The translations under genes were made by a program, and so were the position numbers. The notes beneath the pieces were generated by a model that saw only the letters and a program-made list of their open reading frames with translations, made no database searches and was not told the DNA's origin. From NCBI GenBank assembly GCA_015179125.1, contig WHVA01000057.1, forward strand, positions 248,001-312,000: 64,000 nucleotides of DNA, written 5' to 3'. This document shows positions 23,526-33,556 of this stretch, piece after piece. The stretch's first letter is position 1. Each line of letters begins with the position of its first letter. This stretch comes from Gautieria morchelliformis (Eukaryota; Basidiomycota; Agaricomycetes; Gomphales; Gomphaceae).

Positions 23526-24061
23526 TGGACTCTGGCAATTGTGGGTCAGAAATACCTGCATCTATACCCATGGTGTCCATCAGCATAAGCAACTCACCGG
23601 GAGCCATTGTCACTACAGCGGGAGTAGCACCAGGATCGGAGGCCACAGTATCAGACAGTGGCTTGGCTAGCAGGCCCTCGGCTGAGGCTCCCCAGCCTCA
23701 CACACCAACAAGCTTGATCCCAGCAAGGGATCCGACCCCACCACCGGTGGTGCCGTCTCCACCTTTGTCCACTTGAATTATACACTGGAATGCCCTGTTC
23801 ACGTCATTCAGTTGAAGTCATATTGAAAAACATGTGTGGGTGTACAAGCACAACACCTGGCTTCCACTCTATGAATTCCAAACCCTTTGCACCTTCTCTG
23901 ATGCCTGGGAGGAATGGGCGAAGGGACTGAATGGATACTTCCCTGTCCATGTCCTCCATGAACAGTTCTCAAAACCAGCATGGCATCAGAGCATGCAGGG
24001 CGTTGTTACGGAAGCTAGTTTAGATCCCATTGTTCTCCTATACTATAAAGTAGGTAGCTAG
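23525..24061 (+). pseudogene. Possible GCR1_C-like DNA-binding domain gene fragment
   Basis: A Pro/Ser/Thr-rich frame (23,525-23,776) precedes, in a different frame, VWVYKHNTWLPLYEFQTL and then AWEEWAKGLNGYFPVHVL (about 23,834-23,960). The W..EW..GLNG..PV..L..+F pattern resembles the GCR1_C domain, a DNA-binding module found in fungal transcription activators and often carried on mobile-element proteins in Agaricomycetes. The usual W-R and RRK tail is not clear (here PAWHQS), and no start or complete exon set can be drawn. Function is inferred from one motif only. Confidence 0.4.
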
Positions 24062-24073
24062 AAGTCCTTCTTC

Positions 24074-24226
24074 CTCAGTACTTTGCACTCGAGCAATTAC
24101 TGAGGTAAGACATTCCGTATATTTCTTATAGTCATTTTACTTATACGCTTGTATAGAATACTTGCATAGGTAACCTTATACTAGTACTTTGCACTCGAGC
24201 AATTACTGAGAATACTCGCATAGGTA
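24074..24226. repeat. 105-bp direct repeat
   Basis: AGTACTTTGCACTCGAGCAA followed by TTACTGAG occurs at about 24,077 and 24,183. A second shared piece, AGAATACT(T/C)GCATAGGTAA, follows each copy (24,156 and 24,211). The origin is not clear; it may be a decayed LTR. Confidence 0.6.
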
Positions 24227-24239
24227 AACATATTTATAA

Positions 24240-25199
24240 CAAGTCTTACAGAATGGGACCCCACTCTTGACACAGGACAGCTATATACCTCACAGTCTCC
24301 CAAATAAGCCGGCCGAAGTTAGAGTACACCACGTAAATAAAGCACCATAAACAGTTCAGAAGTTGCAACGAAGCCATCCCGACTGCGTACATAAGTGAGA
24401 GGAATGGTGGGAGCTGTGCTCGTGCACCGTTGAGGGTGATCAGGAATCAATAGGAGTACGGTACAAGGGGAATCAGATATCGGAACGAGACGACCAAAAA
24501 TTATGCGACATATGGTCAAGTATTTCAGAAAGCACTCACCAATGAATATTTAGCCACGGCGTGCTTCTGCATACAAGGAATAAGGGTGTGGGAAGTAAAC
24601 AAGAACTTCAAAATGTCAGGACGACACCAGCTGGCACTGATATACCTACAGTGATGTTAAAACCAGTACCACACCAGATACAGCGCCAGACCAACCATGA
24701 AGCGCAAGGCCGATATCCTGGAAATGTATCACAGCAGCCTCTTCCACGGAGTGCAATAGAAAACCAGAATGGTAGCCATGAGGCCACCAGAAGAATAAAT
24801 TATGGCCGAAAGGGGATATCAACACTTGCTAGCTACGCGGCACTAACATCAGATGAACGAACCATGCTCCTAGCCTCATTCCGTTACAAGACCGGCCGCA
24901 CGCAAATGATAACTATGTACAACCGTCGACGCGTCAGAGCTATCGGAGTGAGAGGCGTCGTGAGCGCAAGGGGATCGAGCAGGGCAGAAGCAGCAGCCTT
25001 CAGCTTGTTGTCGGTCGTCGCCCAGCCATGCGCTTGGCGCTCGCGACGGAGAGGAGAGGTAAAAAGTACCGTAGCTACCCCGTGGCACCCATTCGAACAT
25101 CGAACAGGACCAAGTGCTGGCGGCGCGTCGAGGTCCCCAACGTAGCGCCGGGTTATCGACAACACGGGTACCGACAGGGCGGCGCCGCGACTCCGACCT
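24240..25199. other. No recognised gene; locally CpG-rich
   Basis: A plus-strand frame of 194 codons (24,561-25,145) and overlapping minus-strand frames exist. The section 24,880-25,180 is unusually rich in CG dinucleotides compared with its surroundings. I recognise no domain on either strand. Confidence 0.35.
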
Positions 25200-25671
25200 C
25201 ACCATGCTGTGCTTTGAATGTACCCGTTTAGTAGCGTGTTCCGGAATCTATTATACCATGCCTGTTTGAGTCCATAGAGCGCGCGGCGTAATTTTAGGAC
25301 TGGACCCGATCCATCGTTGAAGCCTTCGGGCTGTTTCATAGATTTCTTCTTCCGGTTCCGAATTGAGGTATGCCCCTATTACGTCCATCATCTCGACCTC
25401 ACAGTCGAGTGTATTGGCCATTGCCAATAATAGTCGTAAAGAATCGAATTTCACAACTGGTGAAGTGATGTCATAGTAGTCCATACCTGGCCTTTGCGTG
25501 GACCCTTGAGCTACCACTCTGGCTTTCCCTCTGTCAAATTCTCCGCCCGGTTTACCGCAAAGACCCATCGGCATCCAATTACGGCAATTATATTAGCTCC
25601 CAGGTACCGATTTCCTGCTGTTGAGCTATTTCTGTCCTAATCGCTCGATTGATGGCCTGTCATAGTGATGA
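25200..25671 (-). mobile_element. Ty1/copia fossil, reverse transcriptase part (left of Helitron)
   Basis: The minus strand reads as the start of a copia reverse transcriptase: GTWEL, then KARVVAQGSTQRPGMDYYD, SPVVKFDSLRLLLAMANTLD, MMDVIGAYLNSE and YGLKQAWYNRF in successive pieces. It is an old, broken fragment interrupted in several places. The Helitron inserted at 25,671/25,672 separates it from a related stretch beyond 32,422. Confidence 0.8.
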
Positions 25672-25702
25672 CTAGCCAATAGACCCGTGCTTCGCACCGG
25701 GT
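25672..25702 (-). repeat. Helitron 3' terminus: hairpin and CTAG
   Basis: The minus strand reads CCCGGTGC-GAA-GCACGGG, a stem with one bulged G, then TCTATTGG and the terminal CTAG followed by host T. This is the CTRR end with subterminal hairpin that acts as Helitron transfer terminator. Confidence 0.85.
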
Positions 25703-25799
25703 TATTTAGGGTTAACATTGCACATGGGTAGTTAATAGAATCAAAGAATTATTTGGTGAAATGCAACTACATACATTAAATACAAATGGAAATACATAT

Positions 25800-28700
25800 T
25801 TAATCAGGCTTCAGCAACACTTCTTTGTATACAATATTAGAAGTTTTGTTCCCCTCCCCTAAAAGAATATGGACTCTGTTCCAATTAGTGCCCCTTGACA
25901 CTGCAACATACAACTGTCCATGTGAAAATACCACGTATCGCAAGTCTATGCCTACCGTGCCAAGAGACTGCCCTTGAGACTTGTTGATAGTCATGGCAAA
26001 GGCCAGCCTGACAGGAAACTGGCGACGCTGGAGCTCAAATGGCAATTGGTCTGAGGTGGGTGTCACTGTCATCCTAGGGATAAATGCAGTCTCTCCTGCA
26101 AATGGTCCAGAAATGATCCTCACAAAGAGTACCCTGTTGGTCATATTGATGAGACGCAACCTTGTACCATTGCAGAGTCCACGACCAAGGTCAATATTCC
26201 GAAGAAGCATGAGTACCACTCCAGGTTTAAGCCTGAGTTGAGATGGAGGAAGCCCACCCATGTTGAGTGAGTTAAGATACTCCACAGGATACACATTGCC
26301 ATCTTCATTTCCTTTGACCGAGTCCGCACTGGGATAGAGACGCTCATCCCCAGGGAATACATTGAGCACCTCAGCATTAATCTCATCCATTTCCATATTG
26401 CGAGGGCAAAGGATGGCACGTTCCAAAAAGTATTTGTCTTGGAGTGCCTCCCCAGTACCAATGTTAGGATAGATAGCTGCAATGAGATCTGACACCTGTG
26501 GTCCACAGATCATGTGCTGAGGAAGTGTGAATGAATTGTCCAAAGGGAGATCCTTTCCCTGACCAACGTCAGAGAGCCACTGAGCAAATTGTTCACTCTG
26601 GGGATCATGAGGGTCGACCCGCATATTTTGAGTAAGATGGAGGACCTTGACATGATGCCACAAAGGGGATCTTTGGATCGAAGCACCCACGATCTCCTCC
26701 TTGTTACCTCGAGGAACAACAGGCAGAGTTTGCTGGAAATCTCCACCCCAAGCCACAGTAATACCACCGAATGGACGATCTGGACGCTCTAGGACATCCC
26801 TGCAGGTTCTGTCGACAGCTTCAACTACATGACGATGCTGCATAGGCACCTCATCCCATATGATCAAATGGACCTGCTTGAGAAGTTCTGCCAGTGGTGA
26901 GCCTCTTTTGATGTCACATAGAGAACCCTCATGAATCAGAATTGGTATCTTGAGCATAGCATGTGATGTTCTGCCCCCAATCAGAAGCAATGCTGCAATT
27001 CCTGAAGATGCAATGCATAGGACAATAAGGCCCCTTCCTCTGATAGAATGAGCCAGGGTATTCCAGGTAAAGGTTTTGCCTGTACCACCGGGGCCATTGA
27101 CAAAGAACAGAAGACCCTCTCCATTTATGGCTGAATGGAGGATCTCATCATGGACACGCCTCTGTTCTGCATTAAGCTTGTCAATATTGGTGGCAGCTTT
27201 TTCCAGCTCTGTAGCTGGGTCATAGTCCCGCTGCTCAGCTATCCAACGGTTCCCTACCAATCCCTCCCAGTGCCCCATTATCTGTGGCATATCTGGGAAC
27301 TCATCCAGAGACTTCCCCCCCTGACGTATGATCTTGTCAATGAGAAAGAGACCAAAGTCATAGATTTGATCATTGGTAGGATGGTGAATGCCATGCCTAT
27401 TTTGAAGCTGATGCTCCAGGTCATCACAAATACACTCCCGAAACTCCTCCCATATTTGAGCAGGCTGAGCAGGGTTACACCGAAGGAGAATAGTGACAAA
27501 TAACCTCCTGAGCTGGAAACCTGTTTGTATATGTGCAGCCTCCTGAAGACACTGTGTCCACTCCGAATCATCTTCTAAGAGGCCCCTTGCCAGGCATGCA
27601 GCCTTGTAAGTAGGACAAATGACACCATCAAATGATCTAAGCTCCTCAAATGACATTGCTCCTCTGACAACTGTAAGGAGGGTTCGCAAGTAAAAGCACT
27701 CTCCAGAGGCTGGACTTGCAAAATGAAGGCGACCGAGACTGAAACCCTGCTGGCGAGGTTTCCACCGCTTGGGTGACTTCTCCCAGACATAGTGCTCAGG
27801 AAATTCCACATAGAGCCATTCACATGCCTCAGGATATCTGTGATTGGCTTCAAAATAGGCCATGAGCATGGTCTTAGCACCATCTGCCCTTTGCAAAACC
27901 ATGCCTGGATCCATATGAGGATCAAATATCACATTGTGCTGGCCTGGCAAATGGACTGGAAGTGCCATAACAGCAGGGACCTGAACATGCATTTTATATT
28001 CCAGCAGTCTCCAAGCACCTTCATGTGAGCTGACATAGCGTGCATCGAGGTACTGTTTAACCTCATCCCTCTCCTTATTAATGGCCATTGTGGTCCTGTC
28101 GGGCCCCTTGTACATATACTTGTGAATGTACTTGATAGAGCGCACATTGAAAGTGGGTTCCACATTAATATGGCATTCAAATTCCAAGAGGAGGGTGGGA
28201 CAATAGGGAACCACGTCGCGGTTGTCCATGATGTTGCCTCTGACATTATGCTGTCTGCCATCATTAGGACGGCGATACTGTGGATAGCCATCTTCAGTGA
28301 CAGATGTCACCTCACGAAATTCCTTTGGGAAATGTTTAGAACACTTGCCCTCTGTCATGCAAGAAGCCCGAGGACGCGCTTGTCCACAGGGGCCATGAGT
28401 CATTAGATCACAAACTAATTTGTAGAGCCTTGGATGCTCTTGCTGATCAGGAAAGACAGCCCAAACCAAAGCATCCACAGCTTCCGGTGTCCTGATCTTA
28501 TCCTCCTCTTTAAACCATATAAGAAGGTGCATATGAGGGAGCCCCCGCTTCTGGAATTCGATCACATGGACACGTGCGACTGCGCGACCAAGGATACCAT
28601 CCTTCATGATACGTTTGATCAATTGCTCCTTCTTGAGATGAAAAACCCTTGCAACCAAGTCAGGACGATCACTGGGAGTCTGGCCTGGCTTGAGAGCATC

Positions 28701-30623
28701 TTTGATTTCCTTCCACTGGGGGTTTGCTGTCATTGTCACAAAGATATCTGCTGGACCATGCTTCCTAGTGATCGCCATTGAATTTTGAAAATTCTCATTC
28801 ATATCCCTGGCGCTCCCAGTAAATGTAGCAGGCAAGATGACCTTTTTTCCCAAGTTAGCTGGATTGGGCTGATTGTCCTCAGGTCCAAATGTATCAATCA
28901 TCTGATTGTAGACCTCAGCCCGCAGCTCATGTTGATGGTATTTGATCCAATTTAGCTTCTGCTGTTCAGTCGCTGCCCAAGCATCCACAATGTATTGCTG
29001 AAAGAGCTTGCCAGCCAGGAAGAGAGTTTCAGCTTCACCCTCCCTCGGAAAAAGACGATAACGATAGTATTTTGACATGGTCACACGCCTGTCACTTGAA
29101 GGGTCCTCCCCCTCCCCCTCCTCCTCCTGGCCTTGTTGTGGAAGAGCTTGGCCTATCCGTGGAATGTCCCAATCCCAGCCTGATTCACCTCTGGGAAAGA
29201 GAAGGACATAGTGTAGTGGTGCATACAATGCATGCTCAGCCTGAATTCGTTGCAGTTCTCCACCTCTAAGCTGAATGACAATGTCTCTAGTGCCTCCAGG
29301 CACACCTTCTCCAGGGAGCACAATGGCAATCTCATCCGCTGTAGGAATATTATATCTTCTCTGGTCTGTATGTGCTCTGTAGGTGAGTCTGGCCTCCACA
29401 GTCAACCTATCTGGCTGGTTCCTAAGCCTTTCCATCGCCTGCTGATAGATGGGAACCAATGGATTGTGAGCCTGCATCATTTCCTGGAGGTCACTTAAAA
29501 CATCTGAATCCAAAGGATCAAATCTGTTATTGACCTCCCTACGCCGCAAAGCCTCTGCTGGATCATAAAAGTAGAGCTGCGCATAGCTGGGTTTCCTATC
29601 CTGACCCTCAGCAGGAAGAAGAGCGCCATGAATATGATAGAGGCCTCCCTGAATTTTGAAGACATATGGCCCAGGTCTATTCACGACCTTGTGATCTATG
29701 TTCACTCCCACAGAGACAAATGCCAGTGCAGCATTATAGTTCCGAATCTTTTCCCTAAACTGTTTGCCACGCCTGTCTTGGCTGGCCAAAAGAGTCTTTA
29801 ATGGTTCTGGAGGTTCCATCAACAATTCAAGGTGTATCTGGCCCTTTGAACAACATATACCAAATTTGGGCTCGGCAATAGTAGACTTGGTCAGACGCTC
29901 TGCCTTCCAATGCCATGCTTTACATTTTGGGCATTTGTTATCCATAGCACCAAGGTCATGAGGTGCAATCTGTTGTTCAATCAAAGGGCGACGTGCTAGT
30001 GGAAGGTTTCTTAAAGGCATTGGTGGAGGCAGTGGAAGTGGAGGGGGCTGAGGAGGAGCAGGTGGATGCAGAGGCTGTGGAGGCACAGGGGGCCCTGGAG
30101 GCAGAGGCACCGGTTGTTGTGGTGCAGGCTGCTGCTGGAGTGGCCTTTGATCTGGGAGAGGTTCAGGGTGTCGTGCACGCCGTCGTCCCTGTCTCTGTTG
30201 TGCCAGAGGTCTAGGATTGATATTAGCAGCCTGGGCCCGCAACGCAGCTACCGCTGCAGAGCCTACAGGGACAGGAGGAGGAGGTGCTATCTGGGCATTA
30301 GCAGCCTGGGCCTGCAATGCCGCTACTGCTGCAGAGCCTACAGGAACAGGTGGCGGTGCTAACAGGGGATGTCTCTGACGCACAGGTGCCAGAGGCATAT
30401 CAGCTAACTGTTCCTGTATGGCACGTACAGCATCCCGAGGACTTAGATCAGGTGGAATGGCATTTGAAGGTCCAGCCACAGGAGGCCAAGGAATTGCATT
30501 GTTCTGAGGGAGTAGAGGTCGAGGAAATGGCTGAGGAGGTGGAGGGTCAGGATTTCGAAGACGTTCTTGAGCTGCAGCGAGAGCCCTATCCCGACGACGC
30601 ACAGAAGGGGACGTCATTGGCAA
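25800..30623 (-). CDS. Helitron Rep/helicase protein (1607 codons from first Met)
   Basis: This protein nicks and replicates the Helitron by rolling-circle transfer. Domains in order: Pro-rich segment about residues 30-215 with a duplicated VPVGSAAVAALQAQAAN motif; Cys-rich finger CPKCKAWHW..CC about 231-260; Helitron-like N domain from about 500; HUH nuclease motif GLPHMHLLIWF with HMH near 697-699; Tyr motif KYIHKYMYKG near 831-838, giving the two-tyrosine arrangement. The Pif1-type SF1 helicase follows, with Walker A GPGGTGKT near 1173-1180, Walker B LIIWDEVP near 1250-1256, TINKSQGQSLG near 1550 and HGQLYVAVSRG near 1567. It ends in a TAA-side stop at 25,800. The frame remains open about 75 bases upstream of the first Met (EPSTPERDRQEERALERQQR) to a possible 3' splice site near 30,690, so the native N terminus probably lies in an upstream exon. 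No stop or frameshift was seen. It appears functional. Confidence 0.93.
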   Translation of the reverse strand: MPMTSPSVRRRDRALAAAQERLRNPDPPPPQPFPRPLLPQNNAIPWPPVAGPSNAIPPDLSPRDAVRAIQEQLADMPLAPVRQRHPLLAPPPVPVGSAAVAALQAQAANAQIAPPPPVPVGSAAVAALRAQAANINPRPLAQQRQGRRRARHPEPLPDQRPLQQQPAPQQPVPLPPGPPVPPQPLHPPAPPQPPPLPLPPPMPLRNLPLARRPLIEQQIAPHDLGAMDNKCPKCKAWHWKAERLTKSTIAEPKFGICCSKGQIHLELLMEPPEPLKTLLASQDRRGKQFREKIRNYNAALAFVSVGVNIDHKVVNRPGPYVFKIQGGLYHIHGALLPAEGQDRKPSYAQLYFYDPAEALRRREVNNRFDPLDSDVLSDLQEMMQAHNPLVPIYQQAMERLRNQPDRLTVEARLTYRAHTDQRRYNIPTADEIAIVLPGEGVPGGTRDIVIQLRGGELQRIQAEHALYAPLHYVLLFPRGESGWDWDIPRIGQALPQQGQEEEGEGEDPSSDRRVTMSKYYRYRLFPREGEAETLFLAGKLFQQYIVDAWAATEQQKLNWIKYHQHELRAEVYNQMIDTFGPEDNQPNPANLGKKVILPATFTGSARDMNENFQNSMAITRKHGPADIFVTMTANPQWKEIKDALKPGQTPSDRPDLVARVFHLKKEQLIKRIMKDGILGRAVARVHVIEFQKRGLPHMHLLIWFKEEDKIRTPEAVDALVWAVFPDQQEHPRLYKLVCDLMTHGPCGQARPRASCMTEGKCSKHFPKEFREVTSVTEDGYPQYRRPNDGRQHNVRGNIMDNRDVVPYCPTLLLEFECHINVEPTFNVRSIKYIHKYMYKGPDRTTMAINKERDEVKQYLDARYVSSHEGAWRLLEYKMHVQVPAVMALPVHLPGQHNVIFDPHMDPGMVLQRADGAKTMLMAYFEANHRYPEACEWLYVEFPEHYVWEKSPKRWKPRQQGFSLGRLHFASPASGECFYLRTLLTVVRGAMSFEELRSFDGVICPTYKAACLARGLLEDDSEWTQCLQEAAHIQTGFQLRRLFVTILLRCNPAQPAQIWEEFRECICDDLEHQLQNRHGIHHPTNDQIYDFGLFLIDKIIRQGGKSLDEFPDMPQIMGHWEGLVGNRWIAEQRDYDPATELEKAATNIDKLNAEQRRVHDEILHSAINGEGLLFFVNGPGGTGKTFTWNTLAHSIRGRGLIVLCIASSGIAALLLIGGRTSHAMLKIPILIHEGSLCDIKRGSPLAELLKQVHLIIWDEVPMQHRHVVEAVDRTCRDVLERPDRPFGGITVAWGGDFQQTLPVVPRGNKEEIVGASIQRSPLWHHVKVLHLTQNMRVDPHDPQSEQFAQWLSDVGQGKDLPLDNSFTLPQHMICGPQVSDLIAAIYPNIGTGEALQDKYFLERAILCPRNMEMDEINAEVLNVFPGDERLYPSADSVKGNEDGNVYPVEYLNSLNMGGLPPSQLRLKPGVVLMLLRNIDLGRGLCNGTRLRLINMTNRVLFVRIISGPFAGETAFIPRMTVTPTSDQLPFELQRRQFPVRLAFAMTINKSQGQSLGTVGIDLRYVVFSHGQLYVAVSRGTNWNRVHILLGEGNKTSNIVYKEVLLKPD

Positions 30624-30780
30624 CCGCTGCTGACGCTCCAGAGCACGCTCCTCCTGCCTATCACGCTCTGGTGTAGAGGGCTCCCTTGAATTACAGTCAG
30701 TTTCAAATCAAGCCAAAATATATATATATAAAGGATACTCACATTTTCACAATGACTGTAGCTCACGACCAACAATAGGG

Positions 30781-31126
30781 GATACCAGGGAGGCAGTCAA
30801 TGTCCACCTAAACCGTCTAAACCCAATGTGTGCCACCAAACCAATCCCAGTTCACAGACCACACTGGCTAACAGAGTTATAACTCTGGCCGGAATCAAAC
30901 TGCAATGCAAGCTCCCAGTGCACAATCCAACCAACCGACCACCCATCCAAACAAATCCACCACAGATACCAGTGAGGTGGTCAATCCGCCTAAATCCAAT
31001 GTGCACCACCAAACCAATCCTAGTCCACAGACCACACTGGAGTTGTAACTCTGGCCAGAATCAAACTGCAATGCAAGCTTCCAGTGCACAATCCAACCAA
31101 CCAACCACCTCAATCACTCTAGGCAG
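30781..31126. repeat. 184-bp tandem repeat, two copies, in Helitron
   Basis: GATACCAG(G/T)GAGG begins units at 30,781 and 30,965. Both continue with matching blocks (CCACCAAACCAATCC, CACAGACCACACTGG, ATCAAACTGCAATGCAAGCT, CCAGTGCACAATCCAACCAA). Similarity is roughly 85-90 percent by eye. It lies just upstream of the helicase gene. Confidence 0.85.
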
Positions 31127-31299
31127 GACAGAGAGATTAGCACGGCACAAAGCCCAGCAAAAACCAAGGAGGGAAACTAATGGCCAAGTCAACATTAGCT
31201 TGAAAATACAACATACAAATGGCAAAACCATACTGAATAGCTGGGACCGAAAGAAATAGCAAACTGATCAGTTAAGGTCAAACCCAAAATTGGTGCCAA

Positions 31300-32180
31300 A
31301 AAGGAAAATTGCTATGAGAATAGGAACATACCTAAGTAAGCTTGAAAAAAAGCCAAATAAACTTTAAAAAGCAAAATCAAAAGAGAAAAAACATACCCAA
31401 GGCACTGCAGAGCTGTTGGCATGAGTAAACCACCCAAAAAAGCGAAAATAAGGGCAGGATGCTCACCAGAATGCAGACAGACACCCACAGGTAGAGTGAA
31501 GAGGAGGTGAGAGGTGTAATCTGGCCCGAAAAGGGGGGAAAATGGGGCAAAAAAGCGAAAATTAACACAGAAAAGGGAAATTGCTCTGAGCATGAAATCA
31601 TACCTAAGAGATATGAGGCTGAGAGGGTAGATCTGGCATAAGATAGGCCAAAATAAGCCTTAAAAAGCGAAAATAAAAGAGAAAAACATACCCAAGGCAC
31701 TGCAGAGCTGTTGGCATGAGCAAACCACCCAAAAAAGCGAAAATAAGGGCAGGATGCTCACCAGAATGCAGACAGACACCCACAGGTAGAGTGAAGAGGA
31801 GGTGAGAGGTGTAATCTGGCCCGAAAAGGGGGGAAAATGGGGCAAAAAAGCGAAAATTAACACAGAAAAGGGAAATTGCTCTGAGCATGAAATCATACCT
31901 AAGAGATATGAGGCTGAGAGGGTAGATCTGGCATAAGATAGGCCAAAATAAGCCTTAAAAAGCGAAAATAAAAGAGAAAAACATACCCAAGGCACTGCAG
32001 AGCTGTTGGCATGAGCAAACCATCCAAAAAAGCGAAAATTGGGCCAGGATGCTCACCAGAATGCAGGGAGACACCCACAGGTAGAGTGAAGAGGAGGTGA
32101 GAGGTGTAATCTGGCTTAAAAAGGGGCCAAAAATGAGCTAAAAAAGCGAAAATTAAATGAGAGACACACCAGTGAATTAA
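31300..32180. repeat. 295-bp tandem repeat, about three copies, in Helitron
   Basis: A 295-bp unit is repeated with near identity between the first two copies and more divergence in the third: identical frames end at 31,593 and 31,888, with a variant ending at 32,192. On the minus strand each unit contains GT-type candidate donor sites (CTTAGGTATGA, TTGGGTATGT, TCTGGTGAGC), so the array could behave as leader sequence with repeated splice signals upstream of the helicase. Confidence 0.85.
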
Positions 32181-32422
32181 AAGCTTCTGCATGCCTCATC
32201 AGGGTCAGTCAATTGATCCAGGAGGTGAGAACATACTTGAGACAGAAATAGATGTGAAAGAAGCACGCTGGGAGGACGGTGGGAGGATGATGGCAGAGGG
32301 AGAGAACGCGCGTCGTGCGCAGCATCTTAGTCAGTATGCGTGGTCTGTTTGCGTCTTAGTCAGGATTACGTAAAACGCAGGCACCCCCACAACCACCCGC
32401 GCACCCATCTTTATACTATTGA

Positions 32423-32650
32423 TTTCATTGCTGACTAATGCTCGGTCCAGCCGCTGGGTCTGGATCGTTCAGTTTCCGGTAATCTGGTCTGGTGATTGTC
32501 CGCTACGTCGGAGTTCCCGTGCCGGTGCCTCGGTTTCTGGCAGTACTTAATACATGGTTCTTCACGCGAGCTGGTGAATATGATTGATGCTCGTTGTACT
32601 CTGAGCTGAAACTCCATCTACTAATTGTCTATCAAGCAAATGCTGCGAAA
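32423..32650 (-). mobile_element. Ty1/copia fossil, linker part (right of Helitron)
   Basis: The minus strand reads RGTGTGTPT and RPDYRKLNDPDPAAGPS, typical of the poorly conserved copia segment between integrase and reverse transcriptase. It is the other flank of the Helitron insertion and belongs with the fossil at 25,200-25,671. It is old and broken. How far it extends to the right is unclear. Confidence 0.5.
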
Positions 32651-33440
32651 AAAAGAACCCCGGTGCTTAATATAAGTTCTCGTACCAGAACAGCCAGAAA
32701 GCATGTTACTAGGTGTAGAGTGGCCAAGGAACTGCCAGGGTCGTAAATAATTCATGCCGGCATGGATGGGAGGAAATGAATGGTGAAATAAACGCGGTTG
32801 CAAAGCGCCGCACTGGAATACGTCCACTGTGTCTCGCTGCATGACTGAAAGTTTCCCAAGAGATACATGTACAGTTCCGAACTAGGCAGCAAGTCTTGCG
32901 ATCGCCGGCAGACAATTAATGTCAGAAGCGACCAGCATGTGTCTTAGTCTCCCATGAACGCGACAGGCAGACACCGACTAATTGATTACAGGGTGTGAGT
33001 GTGCCAGGGCCCAAGTCGCGTAGTTCTCGTTGATGTGCAATCTACACCGCATGCTTCTATACCATAACATCGGTACCACGAGAGGCAAAAGCTCAACGTC
33101 CACTGGTGTACCGAATCATGGGTAGGCAAGTCAACATAAAAATATAGAAGCAGCGCGCTATATCTAACTTTACCACGCGATAAGCGCACCATCAAGAGTT
33201 CCGTTGCCTCGTGAGAGACAACCATTCCGGTGCCTTCCGCCGCTCACGAACTTGCCAATCCGTAAAGCGTTCCTGAGCGATTGGACGCGCCGCGTTTGGG
33301 TGTATTATTGGATCGCCATCATATGGACATACACTCCAGTCAGATGGCTGTTTGCTCAAACAATTGCTTTGCTCGGATGCCAAGGCTGTGAAAGTTCTGT
33401 ATGCTTACTCGACTATTGGTTATCAAGACATTGCCGCGTC
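32651..33440. other. No recognised gene
   Basis: Short frames only. The right part presumably holds distal promoter sequence of the manganese peroxidase gene. No further repeat was seen. Confidence 0.4.
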
Positions 33441-33556
33441 TCATTGGCGAGGGTCCGCCACCTGTGTAAAAAAAACATATAAATACGGGGTAGTGGAACA
33501 CAGACCCTCACCTCACTCAGGTGGAACAACAGGCAGAACAGTCTTCAACGGCCAAC
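33441..33556 (+). promoter_or_regulatory. Promoter of the manganese peroxidase gene
   Basis: An inverted CCAAT box (CTCATTGGCG, 33,441-33,450) is followed by a TATA box, CATATAAATAC (33,476-33,486), 71 bases before the ATG at 33,557. A second ATTGG lies near 33,415. The start context is CGGCCAACATGAG. Metal-response elements could not be called with confidence. Confidence 0.7.

Larger units (their letters stand above)
25672..32422 (-). mobile_element. Helitron with both termini
   Basis: On the minus strand the element starts with TCAATAGTATAAAGATGGG at 32,422 and ends CTAG at 25,672, preceded 7 bases earlier by a GC hairpin. The bases next to it are A before the TC end and T after the CTAG end, the expected A|T Helitron target with no duplication. 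Length is 6,751 bp. It encodes one large Rep/helicase protein. Its first 1.7 kb hold two tandem-repeat arrays. The intact reading frame indicates recent activity. Confidence 0.85.

Noticed and set aside
24561-25145. 194-codon plus-strand open frame as a gene
   Set aside because: Length is explained by GC/CpG-rich composition; competing frames exist on the other strand; no motif.
27135-27503. Long plus-strand open frames across the Helitron helicase
   Set aside because: They are antisense shadows of the 1607-codon minus-strand gene.
30781-32180. CRISPR-like array
   Set aside because: Units are long (184 and 295 bp), directly adjacent and lack unique spacers; these are ordinary tandem repeats in a eukaryotic transposon.
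31312-32192. Repeated hydrophobic minus-strand frames as membrane proteins
   Set aside because: They are translations of the 295-bp tandem repeat with no start context or family support.
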